Assembly: GCA_021776235.1 (NCBI GenBank)
Contig: JAJFGG010000135.1
Coordinates: 1 to 36,556 of the forward strand
DNA length: 36,556 bases
From: Alphaproteobacteria bacterium
GTDB lineage: Bacteria; Pseudomonadota; Alphaproteobacteria; GCA-2731375
Direction: 5' to 3'
Every line of letters starts with the position of its first letter. The first letter of the stretch is position 1. The position numbers and the translations under genes were made by a program. This document shows positions 7,567 through 17,598 of the stretch, in pieces. The notes beneath the pieces are model-generated. The model had not been told where the DNA came from, did no database searches, and saw only the letters and a program-made list of their open reading frames with translations.

Positions 7567-10500
7567 ATGTTGGACAGTAGAGTACGGGAAGAAAAAGACA
7601 GCCGCCTGCAAGAAGTATCCCGTATGGTGGGCAAGCGTTTCAAGTCTACCGAGGCGGCCGAGATTAAGGCCTTCTCAGAACAGTTCTATGCCCGCGTTTC
7701 CCATGAAGACATCAATGAGACCTCGCCGGAAAATCTTTACGGTGCCGCCCTGTCACTCTGGAAGTTCGCCGCGCAGCGTTCGGTGGGCGAGGCCAAATTG
7801 CGGGTCTACAACCCGGCGATGGAGGAGCACGGCTGGAAATCGCCCCATACCATTGTCGAAATAATTGCCGATGACCTGCCGTTCCTGGTGGATTCCATCA
7901 CCGGTAATCTGAACCATTGGGATAGCCGGGTTCATCTGGTAATCCACCCGGTGATCCGCCTGTGCCGGGATGACGAAGGCCGGCGGCTGGAATTACTGCC
8001 ACCCGCGGCCAATGGCAAGACCGGGTTGAGCGAAGCCATCATGCATATCCAGATCGCGGAACAAAGCGATTCCGATGCGCTGCAAAAGATCACTGACGAT
8101 CTTCGTGGCGTTTTGGCGGATGTAAAGGTCGCGGTAGCGGACTGGCCGGTCATGCAGTCGCAACTGGATGAAGCCATCGACCATATGAAATCCAACACCG
8201 GCCCGCAAAGCAAGGAAGAGGTGGCGGAATCCAGCGATTTTCTGGTCTGGATTCGGGACAATCACTTCACTTTGTTGGGTAGCCGGGACTATAGCTACAG
8301 CCGCAAGGCCGGCCACGATCACCTGGATGTTGTGCCGGATTCTTCGTTGGGAATTTTCCGCGACGACGAACGCTTTGTGCTGACCAGGCAGGACAGCGAG
8401 GGCGCCGCAGCCCCGATCGCCCAGCGTTTCTTCCAGCGCGACGAGATATTGCTGATTACCAAGACCGGCGTTCGCGGCACCGTGCATCGCGCGGTGCATA
8501 TGGATTACATCGGCATCAAGCGTTACGACGGTCGCGGCAAATTGATTGGCGAGCGGCGCTTTGTCGGGCTGTTTACCTCGTCCGCCTTCAATCGTACGCC
8601 ACGGGACATACCATTATTGCGGCGCAAGCTATCGCAGACCCTCGAACAGGCCGGGATGGAACCTGCCAGTCACGACGGCAAGGCGTTGACCCATATTCTG
8701 GAAACCTATCCCAGGGACGAATTATGGCAGATCGATGTGGAGACCCTGACCAGGATCGCCACTGGTATTCTGGCCTTGCAGGAGCGTCCACGCATTCGCA
8801 TGTTTGTCCGGCAGGACGCATTTGACCGCTATTTCTCCATGCTGGTCTATATGCCGCGGGAGCGCTTGAGCACAGAATTGCGTGAGCGCTTTGCCGACAT
8901 TTTGTGCCGGGCGGTCAATGGCCGGCTGTCCAATTTCTACACCGAGGTTAGCCAAAGCCCCCTGGCGCGGGTGCACTTTATCCTGGGCATAAACGAAGGC
9001 GGGGCGCCGGCTGATCTTGATTTTGCGGCCGTAGAAGCACGCCTGATCGCGGCGGCGCGGGACTGGCAAGTCGATTTCTATGAAGCCCTGGTGGAGCACT
9101 GGGGGGAAGAGGGCGGCAACCGCCTGGCCGCGCGCTATGGCAAAGCCTTTCCAACGTCCTATATGGAACGCTTCAACGCTGAATTCGCACTACGTGATGT
9201 TCAAGGCATCGAAACCCTGATCAATGGCGCTGGCGTGGGTTTGAACCTCTACCGCATGATCGAGGATGCGGATCATGTGGTGCGGTTCAAGATCTATCAT
9301 CCCGGTCGGGCCCTGCCCTTATCTGACTGTCTGCCGATGATGGAAAACATGGGACTGCGGGTGATCGGCGAAGAGCCCTTCGAGATCAGCCTCGGCGGCG
9401 ACCAGACCATTTGGATTCATAATTTCCTGATGGAAGAACAGGATGGTGAAGGCATCGATCTCAGCGCCGTAAAGGTAAGCTTTGAAGAAGCCTTCGAGAA
9501 AGTCTGGGCCGGGGAAGTAGAGGATGACGGCTTCAACCGCCTGGTATTGAAGGCCGGTCTGGGCTGGCGCCAGGTGGTTGTGTTGCGCGCACTTTGCAAA
9601 TATCTGCGCCAGACCGGCGTCGCCTTCAGCCAGGATTATATGGAGCAAACCCTGGCCGGGAACCACAGTATCAGCCGAATGATTTCGGCGCTGTTTCAGG
9701 TTCGCTTCGATCCGGAAGCCGGCCCCGATCGTCAGGCCAGGGCGGACCAGTTGGCGGCTGATATCATTGATGGTCTGGAAGCGGTCGATAGCCTGGATGA
9801 GGACCGAATCCTGCGCCGTTTCCTGAACCTGGTGCAGGCCGGGTTACGCACGAACTTTTTCCAAACGGCGGAGAACGGTGGGCCAAAACCCTATCTTTCC
9901 ATCAAGTTCGACAGTCAGGCGGTGGACGAATTGCCGCTACCCCGGCCGTTCCGCGAAATCTTTGTCTATTCCCCGCGTGTCGAAGGCATCCACCTGCGCG
10001 GCGGCAAGGTGGCCCGTGGCGGCCTGCGCTGGTCCGACCGGCGGGAGGACTTCCGCACCGAGGTGCTGGGCCTTATGAAGGCGCAGATGGTCAAGAACGC
10101 CGTCATTGTGCCGGTCGGCTCGAAAGGTGGATTTGTGCCCAAGCGGCTGCCCGTCTCCGGTGGACGCGAGGCGGCCCAGGAAGAAGCCATCGACTGCTAC
10201 AAGATATTTATCCGCGGTCTGTTGGACCTGACCGATAATCTGGCTGGCCAAGAGGTAATATCGCCACCGCAGGTCGAACGTTACGACGATGACGACCCTT
10301 ATCTGGTGGTGGCGGCCGACAAGGGCACGGCCACGTTCTCGGATATCGCGAACGGTGTGGCCATCGAATACGGCTTCTGGCTGGGCGATGCCTTTGCCTC
10401 CGGCGGGGCCAAGGGCTATGACCATAAGGCCATGGGCATCACCGCCCGCGGGGCGTGGGAAGCGGTCAAACGGCATTTCCGGGAAATGGACCGGGATATC

Positions 10501-12405
10501 CAAAAAGAAGACTTCACGGTCATTGGTTGTGGCGATATGTCGGGCGATGTGTTCGGCAATGGCATGCTGCTGTCCAAGCATATCCGTCTGCTGGCCGCTT
10601 TCGATCACCGCAATATCTTCATTGACCCCGCACCCGATGCCGCGATCAGCTGGAAGGAGCGCAATCGTCTGTTCGCCTTGTCCCGCTCCTCGTGGGAAGA
10701 TTACGATGCCAAGCTGATCAGCAAGGGCGGCGGTGTGTTTGACCGAAAAGCCAAGGCGATCGAGCTCAACCTGGAAATCAAACGCCTGACCGGGCTGATG
10801 GCCAAGACGGTGACGCCGAATGAGTTGATCCACGCCCTGTTGCAGGTCGAAGCGGATCTGCTGTGGTTCGGCGGCATAGGCACCTATATCAAGGCCGGCA
10901 GCGAAAACGATCTGGATGTGGGTGACCGGGCCAATGATGCGGTTCGGGTCGACGGCGCCGAGGTGCGCTGCAAAGTCATTGGTGAAGGGGGCAATCTGGG
11001 TATTACCCAATTGGGCCGCCTGGAAATTGTCCAGAATGGCGGCCGGTTGAACACCGATGCCATCGATAACTCCGCCGGTGTCGATTGCTCCGATCACGAG
11101 GTCAATATCAAGGTCCTGGTGGATGCAGTCGTGGCGGACGGTGAGATGACCGGCAAACAGCGCGACCGCCTGCTGGTCGAAATGACCGAAGAGGTCGGTG
11201 CGCTGGTATTGCGGGACAATTATCTGCAGAATCAGGCGCTAAGTGTGTTGCAGCAGGGTTCACCGGCTTTGTTGCAGGCGCACGCCCGGTACATGCGAAA
11301 TCTTGAACGCCGCGGCCGCTTGAACCGCGAAGTCGAATGCCTGCCCGATGACGAAACCTTGGCGAAGCGGACGGCCGAGGGTGAAGGCCTGACCAGGCCG
11401 GAATTGTCGGTGCTGCTGGCCTATGCAAAAATGGATTTGTACGAACAGTTTCTCAACAGCGACTTGGCCGAATCCAAAGGCTTGGTTCCCGATCTGGTAA
11501 AATACTTTCCCCGGCCGTTGCGTCGGCGCCAGGGCGAAGCCATTTTGCGGCACCGCCTGCGGCGCGAGATCATTGCAACGGTTATGGCCAACTCCATTGT
11601 CAATCGTGTTGGCATAACCTTTGTCCATGACGTCATCGAGGACACCGGCGCCTCGGTCGAGGCCATTGCCCGCAGTTACGCCGCAGCGCGCGACCTTTTC
11701 GAGATGCGCCAGCTTTGGAATGACTTCGAGACCCTGGACAATATGGTTCCGACGGCCATTCAGACGCGCATGGTGCTGGCCGCGGCGGAGTTTCTGCGCC
11801 GCATGACGTTGTGGTTCCTGCACAATGCCGAGCAGCCATTGAAAATCAACTCCACCATGACCAGCTTCAGCCCCGGTGTGGCGAGCTTGCGCGGGCAATT
11901 GGACAAGGTCGTCGGTGCGCGCGAGAAACAGAGACTGACCAAGGCTGCGGCAGCGCTGGTTAAACGCGGCGTACCCGCGGAACTGGCCCGCCGGGTCGAA
12001 GGGCTGGAACCGTTGACCGCGGCCTGTGACATTGTCAAGGTTGCCGCCGACAGCGGCCGCCCGGTGCAAGAGGTCGGCCGGGTTCACTTTGTCCTGGGAG
12101 CGCGCCTTGGCCTGGACCGGCTTTGCGCCGCGGCCGAAAACCTGGAGGCCGAGGGTCACTGGCAGCGCCAGGCGATTGCCTCCATCGTCGAGGATCTACG
12201 CGGCCAGCAGAGCGCTTTGACCGCCGTGGTCTTGAGCCGGGCCAACGGCGCCGCCGGAAGCAAGGCGGTTGAGAAATGGTGTGCCGCCAACAAGGCGGAT
12301 ATCGCCCGCAGCGACCATATGATTGCCGAGTTCGAGGCCGGCGGCATCGATATTGCCAAACTGGCCCTGGCAAACCGCTATATCCGCAGGTTGATCATAG
12401 GCTAA
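7567..12405 (+). CDS. gdhB: NAD-dependent glutamate dehydrogenase, large (180 kDa) type
   Basis: A 1612-residue enzyme of the L_180 class, which oxidatively deaminates glutamate to 2-oxoglutarate with NAD+, feeding amino-acid carbon into the TCA cycle. The N-terminal half (to about residue 700) is the regulatory region typical of the class, with ACT-like segments. The catalytic domain follows: RGGKVARGGLRWSDR around residues 813-824, then MKAQMVKNAVIVPVGSKGGF with Lys843 at the position of the active-site lysine. The dinucleotide-binding half contains ADKGTATFSDIAN, VIGCGDMSGDVFGNGM and LLWFGGIGTYIKA. The C-terminal ~350 residues are the helical tail domain. Length matches the family. A ribosome site (AAGGAATAAGG) precedes the ATG. 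gdhB is used here as the symbol for the class. Confidence 0.96.
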   Translation: MLDSRVREEKDSRLQEVSRMVGKRFKSTEAAEIKAFSEQFYARVSHEDINETSPENLYGAALSLWKFAAQRSVGEAKLRVYNPAMEEHGWKSPHTIVEIIADDLPFLVDSITGNLNHWDSRVHLVIHPVIRLCRDDEGRRLELLPPAANGKTGLSEAIMHIQIAEQSDSDALQKITDDLRGVLADVKVAVADWPVMQSQLDEAIDHMKSNTGPQSKEEVAESSDFLVWIRDNHFTLLGSRDYSYSRKAGHDHLDVVPDSSLGIFRDDERFVLTRQDSEGAAAPIAQRFFQRDEILLITKTGVRGTVHRAVHMDYIGIKRYDGRGKLIGERRFVGLFTSSAFNRTPRDIPLLRRKLSQTLEQAGMEPASHDGKALTHILETYPRDELWQIDVETLTRIATGILALQERPRIRMFVRQDAFDRYFSMLVYMPRERLSTELRERFADILCRAVNGRLSNFYTEVSQSPLARVHFILGINEGGAPADLDFAAVEARLIAAARDWQVDFYEALVEHWGEEGGNRLAARYGKAFPTSYMERFNAEFALRDVQGIETLINGAGVGLNLYRMIEDADHVVRFKIYHPGRALPLSDCLPMMENMGLRVIGEEPFEISLGGDQTIWIHNFLMEEQDGEGIDLSAVKVSFEEAFEKVWAGEVEDDGFNRLVLKAGLGWRQVVVLRALCKYLRQTGVAFSQDYMEQTLAGNHSISRMISALFQVRFDPEAGPDRQARADQLAADIIDGLEAVDSLDEDRILRRFLNLVQAGLRTNFFQTAENGGPKPYLSIKFDSQAVDELPLPRPFREIFVYSPRVEGIHLRGGKVARGGLRWSDRREDFRTEVLGLMKAQMVKNAVIVPVGSKGGFVPKRLPVSGGREAAQEEAIDCYKIFIRGLLDLTDNLAGQEVISPPQVERYDDDDPYLVVAADKGTATFSDIANGVAIEYGFWLGDAFASGGAKGYDHKAMGITARGAWEAVKRHFREMDRDIQKEDFTVIGCGDMSGDVFGNGMLLSKHIRLLAAFDHRNIFIDPAPDAAISWKERNRLFALSRSSWEDYDAKLISKGGGVFDRKAKAIELNLEIKRLTGLMAKTVTPNELIHALLQVEADLLWFGGIGTYIKAGSENDLDVGDRANDAVRVDGAEVRCKVIGEGGNLGITQLGRLEIVQNGGRLNTDAIDNSAGVDCSDHEVNIKVLVDAVVADGEMTGKQRDRLLVEMTEEVGALVLRDNYLQNQALSVLQQGSPALLQAHARYMRNLERRGRLNREVECLPDDETLAKRTAEGEGLTRPELSVLLAYAKMDLYEQFLNSDLAESKGLVPDLVKYFPRPLRRRQGEAILRHRLRREIIATVMANSIVNRVGITFVHDVIEDTGASVEAIARSYAAARDLFEMRQLWNDFETLDNMVPTAIQTRMVLAAAEFLRRMTLWFLHNAEQPLKINSTMTSFSPGVASLRGQLDKVVGAREKQRLTKAAAALVKRGVPAELARRVEGLEPLTAACDIVKVAADSGRPVQEVGRVHFVLGARLGLDRLCAAAENLEAEGHWQRQAIASIVEDLRGQQSALTAVVLSRANGAAGSKAVEKWCAANKADIARSDHMIAEFEAGGIDIAKLALANRYIRRLIIG

Positions 12406-12435
12406 ACTCGGCCCTCGGAATTTTGGAGGCCGGGG

Positions 12436-13869
12436 ATGACGACGCAGGATGATGGCAGGGATGACGGCCAGGATAGTGATCTAACCATCGCCGGCGGACT
12501 GCCGGCGCCGCGTTTGGGGCAATTCAGCTGGGCCTTGTTCGATTGGGCCAATCAGCCCTACTTCACCTTGGTCACCACTTTCATCTTCGCCCCCTATTTC
12601 ACCTCCTATGTGGTCGGCGATGCCATTCGCGGACAGGAATTATGGGGCTACGGCCAGGCCGTCGCTGGCCTTTGCATTGCCTTGTTAAGTCCTGTGTTGG
12701 GGTCCATGGCCGATGCCAGCGGTCCACGCAAACCGTGGATTCTGGTGTTTCAGGCCCTCAGCGTGGTTGGTTGTGCCGGCCTGTGGCTGGCCTTGCCGGG
12801 GGCGGCGGACCGGGACCTGATAGTGATTCTGGGTCTGGTGGTCTTGGCCAGTCTTGGCGCGGAGTTCGCCACCGTGTTCAACAATGCCATGCTGCCGGGC
12901 CTGGCATCCCGGGCCCGGCTGGGCCGGTTGTCGGGCTATGCCTGGGCCCTGGGGTACTTGGGCGGTCTGCTCTCGTTGGGTTTTGTGCTGGGTGGTTTCA
13001 GCCTGCCGGAAGTACCTTTGTTCGGTCTGGACAAGGCCAGTCACGAACATGACCGCATGGTTGGTCCTCTATCGGCGGTCTGGATGGTGGTCTTTATTCT
13101 GCCCCTGTTCCTGTTCACCCCGGATGCCCCGCCCAGCGGCCTGGGCCGGGCCCAGGCGGTGCGTCAGGGTTTGCGCCAATTGGCGGGCACCCTGGGCAAC
13201 CTGCGTCATTACCGCAATATCATGTTGTTCCTGATCGCACGGATGATCTATTTCGATGGGCTGTCGGCGGTCTTTGCCTTCGGCGGCATTTATGCCGCCG
13301 GCATCTTTGGCTGGACAACGACGAATCTGGGTGTCTTCGGTATTATCCTTGTCCTGTTTGCCGCCATCGGCGCCGTTGTCGGCGGTTGGCTCGATGATCG
13401 CATCGGCTCCAAAAACACCATATTGCTGGCGGTGACCGGCCTGTTCGCCGCCACCCTGGGCATCGTCTCCATCACCGTCGATGGCCGGGGCAGTGCGGCG
13501 CGTACGGATACGATACTCTTCTTCATTCATTATAACGTACCCGCGCCGGGGACCGGCATGTTCAATACTCTTGCCGAGCGGGTTTTTCTGCTTTTTGGCA
13601 TCATGATCGGTATTTTCGGTGGTCCGGCCCAGGCCGCCTCCCGCACCATGCTGTCACGTCTGGCGCCGCCCGCGATGATTGGCGAGTTTTATGGCCTGTA
13701 CGCTCTTTCGGGCAAGGCGACCGCCTTCATCGCCCCGCTGGTGGTCGGTTTGGTTACCGGCATGGCGCAAAGCCAACGGGCCGGTATTGCGGTAATTTTG
13801 GTTTTCCTGGTCCTGGGTCTGCTATTGATGCTGCCCGTGCGCGAGACAAGGGCTCAAGCGGCAGGATAA
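12436..13869 (+). CDS. MFS transporter, UMF1/Atg22-like
   Basis: A 477-residue polytopic membrane protein. After a short acidic N-terminus it shows SWALFDWANQPYFTLVTTFIFAPYF (residues ~34-58), the hallmark of the UMF1 family related to yeast vacuolar effluxer Atg22. SMADASGPRKPWI gives the MFS loop between helices 2 and 3, and about twelve hydrophobic segments follow. GGAGG lies 6-7 bases before the ATG. It starts 30 bp after the glutamate dehydrogenase stop, on the same strand, so co-transcription is likely; an amino-acid or organic-acid efflux role would fit, but that is inference. Its 3' end faces purH across the second copy of the palindromic repeat. Confidence 0.88.
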   Translation: MTTQDDGRDDGQDSDLTIAGGLPAPRLGQFSWALFDWANQPYFTLVTTFIFAPYFTSYVVGDAIRGQELWGYGQAVAGLCIALLSPVLGSMADASGPRKPWILVFQALSVVGCAGLWLALPGAADRDLIVILGLVVLASLGAEFATVFNNAMLPGLASRARLGRLSGYAWALGYLGGLLSLGFVLGGFSLPEVPLFGLDKASHEHDRMVGPLSAVWMVVFILPLFLFTPDAPPSGLGRAQAVRQGLRQLAGTLGNLRHYRNIMLFLIARMIYFDGLSAVFAFGGIYAAGIFGWTTTNLGVFGIILVLFAAIGAVVGGWLDDRIGSKNTILLAVTGLFAATLGIVSITVDGRGSAARTDTILFFIHYNVPAPGTGMFNTLAERVFLLFGIMIGIFGGPAQAASRTMLSRLAPPAMIGEFYGLYALSGKATAFIAPLVVGLVTGMAQSQRAGIAVILVFLVLGLLLMLPVRETRAQAAG

Positions 13870-13880
13870 AACAATTCCGT

Positions 13881-13981
13881 TAGAGCAACCTGCGTTCATT
13901 TGAACGTAGGTTGCTCTATCTCTTTGAAACAGATCAAATTATCAGCGCAAAAATGAATCCATTTTTGGGCTGTTTGATCTA
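13881..13981. repeat. Composite double-palindrome element, copy 2
   Basis: Second copy of the element at 2966-3070. The first hairpin (13883-13916) is almost perfect: 16 paired bases on each side with one G-T wobble. The second hairpin (13932-13979) pairs GATCAAA/TTTGATC and an imperfect CAGCGCA/TGGGCTG. It fills the gap between the convergent MFS and purH genes. Its right end, read on the minus strand, is TAGATCAAA, and that TAG is the purH stop codon. Confidence 0.85.
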
Positions 13982-15580
13982 ATGCCGGAAATGCCGCATG
14001 CCTGTCAGCACCATGGCCAGGCCGGCCTCGTCAGCGGCGGCAATGACCTCACCGTCGCGCATGGAGCCGCCCGGCTGGATGACCGCCGTGGCACCGGCCT
14101 CGGCTGCGGCCAACAGGCCATCGGCAAAGGGAAAAAAGGCATCCGAGGCAACCACCGAGCCCTTGGTCAGCGGGGCCCCGGCGCCGGCTTCGCGGGCCGC
14201 GTCCTCCGCCTTGCGGGCAGCGATTCGGGCGGAATCCACCCGGCTCATCTGACCCGCGCCGATGCCCACGGTGGCGCCGTCCTTGACGTAGATAATGGCG
14301 TTGGATTTGACATGCTTGCAGATCCGAAAGGCCAACAGCATATCGGCCATCTCCTGCTCGCTGGGTGGACGTTTCGAGACCACCTTGACATCGGCGGCGG
14401 TAATCCGGCCGGCGTCGCGGGATTGCAGCAGATATCCGCCCGCCAGGCTTTTCAGGGTCATGCCGGGGACGCCCGGGTCCGGCATCCCGCCGGTCAGCAA
14501 CAGGCGCAGATTTTTCTTGGCGCCAATGGCGGCCCGCGCCGCATCGTCGGCGTCCGGGGCAATGATCACTTCGGTGAAAATTTCCACCATGGCCTCCGCG
14601 GCCTTGCCGTCCAGGGGACGGTTGGTAGCGATAATGCCGCCAAAGGCACTGACCGGATCGCAACGAAGGGCTTTGCTGTAGGCGTCCAGCAGGTCGTCGC
14701 CAACGGCGACGCCGCAGGGATTGGCGTGCTTGATGATCGCCACCGCCGTCTCGCCCGGGTCGAACTCCCCGACCAGTTCAAAGGCCGCGTCGGTGTCGTT
14801 CAAATTATTGTAGCTAAGCGCCTTGCCTTGCAATTGCCGCGCGGTGGCAACCCCGGGCCGTCGGCTGCCCGAGGTGTAGAATGCCGCTTGCTGATGCGGG
14901 TTTTCGCCATAGCGCAGTTCCGCTTGCTTTGCCGCCGCAACGACCAGACGGTCGGGAAAGGTTTCGCCCTGCTGGGCCGCGAACCAGGCCGAAATGGCGG
15001 CGTCATAGCTGCCCGTCCGGGCGTAGGCCTTGGCGGCGAGGCGGCGGCGCAAGGCACCATCCGTTGCCCCGTTCCGCGCGGTCATGGCCTCGATCACCGG
15101 GCCATAGTCGCCCGGCTCTGTCAGGACCGCCACGTGAGCATGGTTTTTCGCGGCGGAACGGATCATGGCCGGGCCGCCAATGTCGATATTTTCGATGCAG
15201 GTGGCGAAATCGGCGCCTTTGGCCACGGTCGCTTCAAACGGGTACAGGTTGACGGCAACCAGATCGATGGCGCCGATGTTGTGTTCCGCCATGGCCCGCG
15301 CGTGGGCCGGATCATCGCGCAGGGCAAGGATGCCGCCGTGCACCGTGGGGTGCAGGGTCTTGACCCGCCCGTCCATCATCTCGGGAAAGCCGGTATGGTC
15401 GCTGACCTCTTTCACTGGGATCCCGGCTTCGGCCAAAGCGCGGGCGGTACCGCCCGTGGACAGGATTTCCACCCCATTGCCCGCCAGGGCGCGGCCGAAT
15501 TCCACCAGCCCATCCTTATCGGAGACAGAAATCAAGGCTCGCTTGATGACCACCAGGTCATCCGCCGGCGTTGTCGACAT
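13979..15580 (-). CDS. purH: Bifunctional AICAR formyltransferase / IMP cyclohydrolase
   Basis: A 533-residue enzyme for the last two steps of de novo purine synthesis, converting AICAR through FAICAR to IMP. Residues ~12-200 are the MGS-like cyclohydrolase domain ([33 protein letters not shown]). The rest is the transformylase domain, with [13 protein letters not shown] (223-235), catalytic KHANPCG (284-290) and [10 protein letters not shown] near the end. The C-terminus MRHFRH is the family's usual end, immediately followed by a TAG that belongs to the palindromic repeat. AGGAG lies 6 bases before the ATG. A long antisense reading frame across this gene is a GC artefact. Confidence 0.97.
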   Translation of the reverse strand: MSTTPADDLVVIKRALISVSDKDGLVEFGRALAGNGVEILSTGGTARALAEAGIPVKEVSDHTGFPEMMDGRVKTLHPTVHGGILALRDDPAHARAMAEHNIGAIDLVAVNLYPFEATVAKGADFATCIENIDIGGPAMIRSAAKNHAHVAVLTEPGDYGPVIEAMTARNGATDGALRRRLAAKAYARTGSYDAAISAWFAAQQGETFPDRLVVAAAKQAELRYGENPHQQAAFYTSGSRRPGVATARQLQGKALSYNNLNDTDAAFELVGEFDPGETAVAIIKHANPCGVAVGDDLLDAYSKALRCDPVSAFGGIIATNRPLDGKAAEAMVEIFTEVIIAPDADDAARAAIGAKKNLRLLLTGGMPDPGVPGMTLKSLAGGYLLQSRDAGRITAADVKVVSKRPPSEQEMADMLLAFRICKHVKSNAIIYVKDGATVGIGAGQMSRVDSARIAARKAEDAAREAGAGAPLTKGSVVASDAFFPFADGLLAAAEAGATAVIQPGGSMRDGEVIAAADEAGLAMVLTGMRHFRH

Positions 15581-15655
15581 GGTTTGCTCCTGTCACTGTA
15601 CAAAATCTGAACCGGCCCTATAGCACGGCTTATGAAGCGGCTAAATGGGGCGTTG

Positions 15656-17596
15656 TTATTCCGCCTGGACTGCGGCTTTCACGGCCGTCGTCTGCTCCTG
15701 GCCGGTCAGCATTTCGGGCACCAATTGACGAATCAGCGCCAGGGTCCGGTCCGTATCCCTGGCCGTCGCGGCCGCGGCCAGTTTCTCCACCTGCGCGCTG
15801 AGCAACTCGCGGTCAATGAGGCGGGGTGCGGCAAGGTTGACGCCGGCCAACGGCGTCGGTTGAGGCGCCTCGCCATCGTGCAAAAGTTCCTCATACAACT
15901 TTTCGCCAGGCCGCAGGCCGGTGAATATGATGGCAATATCGACTCCTGGCGTCAGACCGGCCAGGCGGATCATCTGCCGGGCCAGATCCAGGATACGGAC
16001 CGGCTTGCCCATATCCAGGACGAAAATCTTGCCGCCTTCGTCCCCCGGCGGCGCCGCGGCGGTTGCCTGCAGTATCAGCTCCACCGCTTCCCTTGTGGTC
16101 ATGAAATAACGGGTGACTTCGGGGTCGGTCACCGTCAGTGGCCCGCCTCGGGCCAGCTGCCGTTGAAACAAAGGCACCACGGATCCGGTGGAGCCCAGAA
16201 CATTGCCAAAGCGCACGGTGATAAAACGGCAGTTGGAAGACGACAGGCTCAAGTCCTGGCAGATCATCTCGGCAATGCGTTTGGAGGCGCCCATGACGGA
16301 GGTGGGATTAACCGCCTTGTCAGTGGATATCTGAACCATGACCCGGACGTCCGCCGCCTGACAGGCCCGGGCCACATTTGCCGTACCCATGACGTTGGTC
16401 AGCACACCTTCGTTGGGATTCTCTTCCACCATGGGGACATGCTTGAAGGCGGCGGCGTGGAAGACCAGTTCTGGTTGTTCGCGGGCGAACACCACGGCCA
16501 GGCGTTTGGCGTCCCGTACATCGCCCAGGATCGCGCTGCGGGGCAGTTCGGGCCAGCTTTCGGCGAATTCCAGATCGATCCGGTACAAGGCATGCTCGCC
16601 GTTATCCAGCAATGTGACATGCGCCGGGGCATGGGCGGCGATCTGGCGCGCCAGTTCCGCGCCGATTGTACCGCCCGCACCGGTAATCAGAACGCGCCGG
16701 CCGGAAATCAAGGCTTGCATGGCGGCCCGGTCCAGAACCTGTTGCGGCCGGCCCAACAGATCCTCGACCTGTACGGGCTGAACTTCCAATTTCGCCTCTC
16801 CATTTCCGCCACTTTGAAAATCGGTCAACCGGGGCATGCGGGAGAGGCTAAGACCCAGGCTTTCGGCCTGCTCCAGCAAGCGGCCGATGCTGGCGCCATC
16901 CAGTTTCGGCCAGGTGATGATCAGGCGTTGCGGCTTGCGGCCCTTGCGTTCCAGACCGTTCACCACCGCTTCGATCTCATCCAGGCCGCCCAGTACGGTG
17001 ACGCCGCGAATATCACGGCCGATGCGGCTGCGCTTGTGATCGACAACGCCGACCACGCGATAGCTGGCCAGGCGGTCCCGGCTCATGCCGCGGATGAAGG
17101 TCTCGGCCTCGTCGCCCGCGCCGATCAGCAGCACCGGCACCAAACCATCGTCTGTTCGTTCGAACACCGCGCGCAAATCACCATCTTTTGAAAAGCGGTA
17201 CAGCAGCCGCGAGGCCATCAGAAAAATCACCAGCAAGGGCCAGTTCAGGAGCATCGCGCTGCGCGGGAAATGCTCCAGGCGGTCCAGCACGAACATCACC
17301 GGCAGATAAATCAGGATTGCCAGGGTTACCGCCTTGACGATGGCGATCAGGTCGGAGAGCGAAGCGTAATGCCAAATCCCGCGGTACAATCCCATACGCC
17401 AGAAGACCAGGGCGCAAACAACCGTGAAAATCGCCGTACCATGCCAAAGAAAGAAGATGTCCTGCGGCTTGCCATAGGTCTGATAACGGATCCAGACCGC
17501 CAGCTCGAACGACAGCGCCGCCATGCAGACATCATGCAGGGCGACGGTTGCTATACGCCCGTTGATCCTCCCGGTGATGCGCCGAAACCAGCTCAC
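15656..17596 (-). CDS. Membrane-bound nucleotide-sugar 4,6-dehydratase, WbpM/CapD/FlaA1-like
   Basis: A 646-residue surface-polysaccharide enzyme. Residues 1-130 carry four membrane helices, and ~150-260 form a Rossmann-like domain (VLLIGAGDEAETFIRGM). Residues ~298-610 are the SDR-type catalytic domain with TGAGGTIG (305-312) binding NAD. The active site has Met435 and Lys439 in PTSVMGASK after STDKA, the Met-for-Tyr form typical of this UDP-GlcNAc C4/C6-dehydratase branch. FGNVLGSTGSVVPLF and TRYFMTTREAVELI are further family motifs. The start is GTG at 17596, 2 bases after the stop of the glycosyltransferase gene upstream. The two make a WbpL-WbpM-like pair that would form and transfer the first sugar of an O-antigen or capsule unit. 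Confidence 0.93.
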   Translation of the reverse strand: MSWFRRITGRINGRIATVALHDVCMAALSFELAVWIRYQTYGKPQDIFFLWHGTAIFTVVCALVFWRMGLYRGIWHYASLSDLIAIVKAVTLAILIYLPVMFVLDRLEHFPRSAMLLNWPLLVIFLMASRLLYRFSKDGDLRAVFERTDDGLVPVLLIGAGDEAETFIRGMSRDRLASYRVVGVVDHKRSRIGRDIRGVTVLGGLDEIEAVVNGLERKGRKPQRLIITWPKLDGASIGRLLEQAESLGLSLSRMPRLTDFQSGGNGEAKLEVQPVQVEDLLGRPQQVLDRAAMQALISGRRVLITGAGGTIGAELARQIAAHAPAHVTLLDNGEHALYRIDLEFAESWPELPRSAILGDVRDAKRLAVVFAREQPELVFHAAAFKHVPMVEENPNEGVLTNVMGTANVARACQAADVRVMVQISTDKAVNPTSVMGASKRIAEMICQDLSLSSSNCRFITVRFGNVLGSTGSVVPLFQRQLARGGPLTVTDPEVTRYFMTTREAVELILQATAAAPPGDEGGKIFVLDMGKPVRILDLARQMIRLAGLTPGVDIAIIFTGLRPGEKLYEELLHDGEAPQPTPLAGVNLAAPRLIDRELLSAQVEKLAAAATARDTDRTLALIRQLVPEMLTGQEQTTAVKAAVQAE

Positions 17597-17598
17597 GG

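Noticed and set aside
9937-11097. 386-codon minus-strand ORF inside the glutamate dehydrogenase gene
   Set aside because: Antisense to the catalytic domain of gdhB; no recognisable features.
13982-15610. 542-codon plus-strand ORF opposite purH
   Set aside because: It is antisense to a fully recognisable purH; its translation is Gly/Arg/His-rich without motifs, a usual result of high-GC third-position bias.
15632-17191. 519-codon plus-strand ORF opposite the WbpM-like gene
   Set aside because: Antisense shadow of a gene with complete catalytic motifs; no domain, helix pattern or ribosome site.
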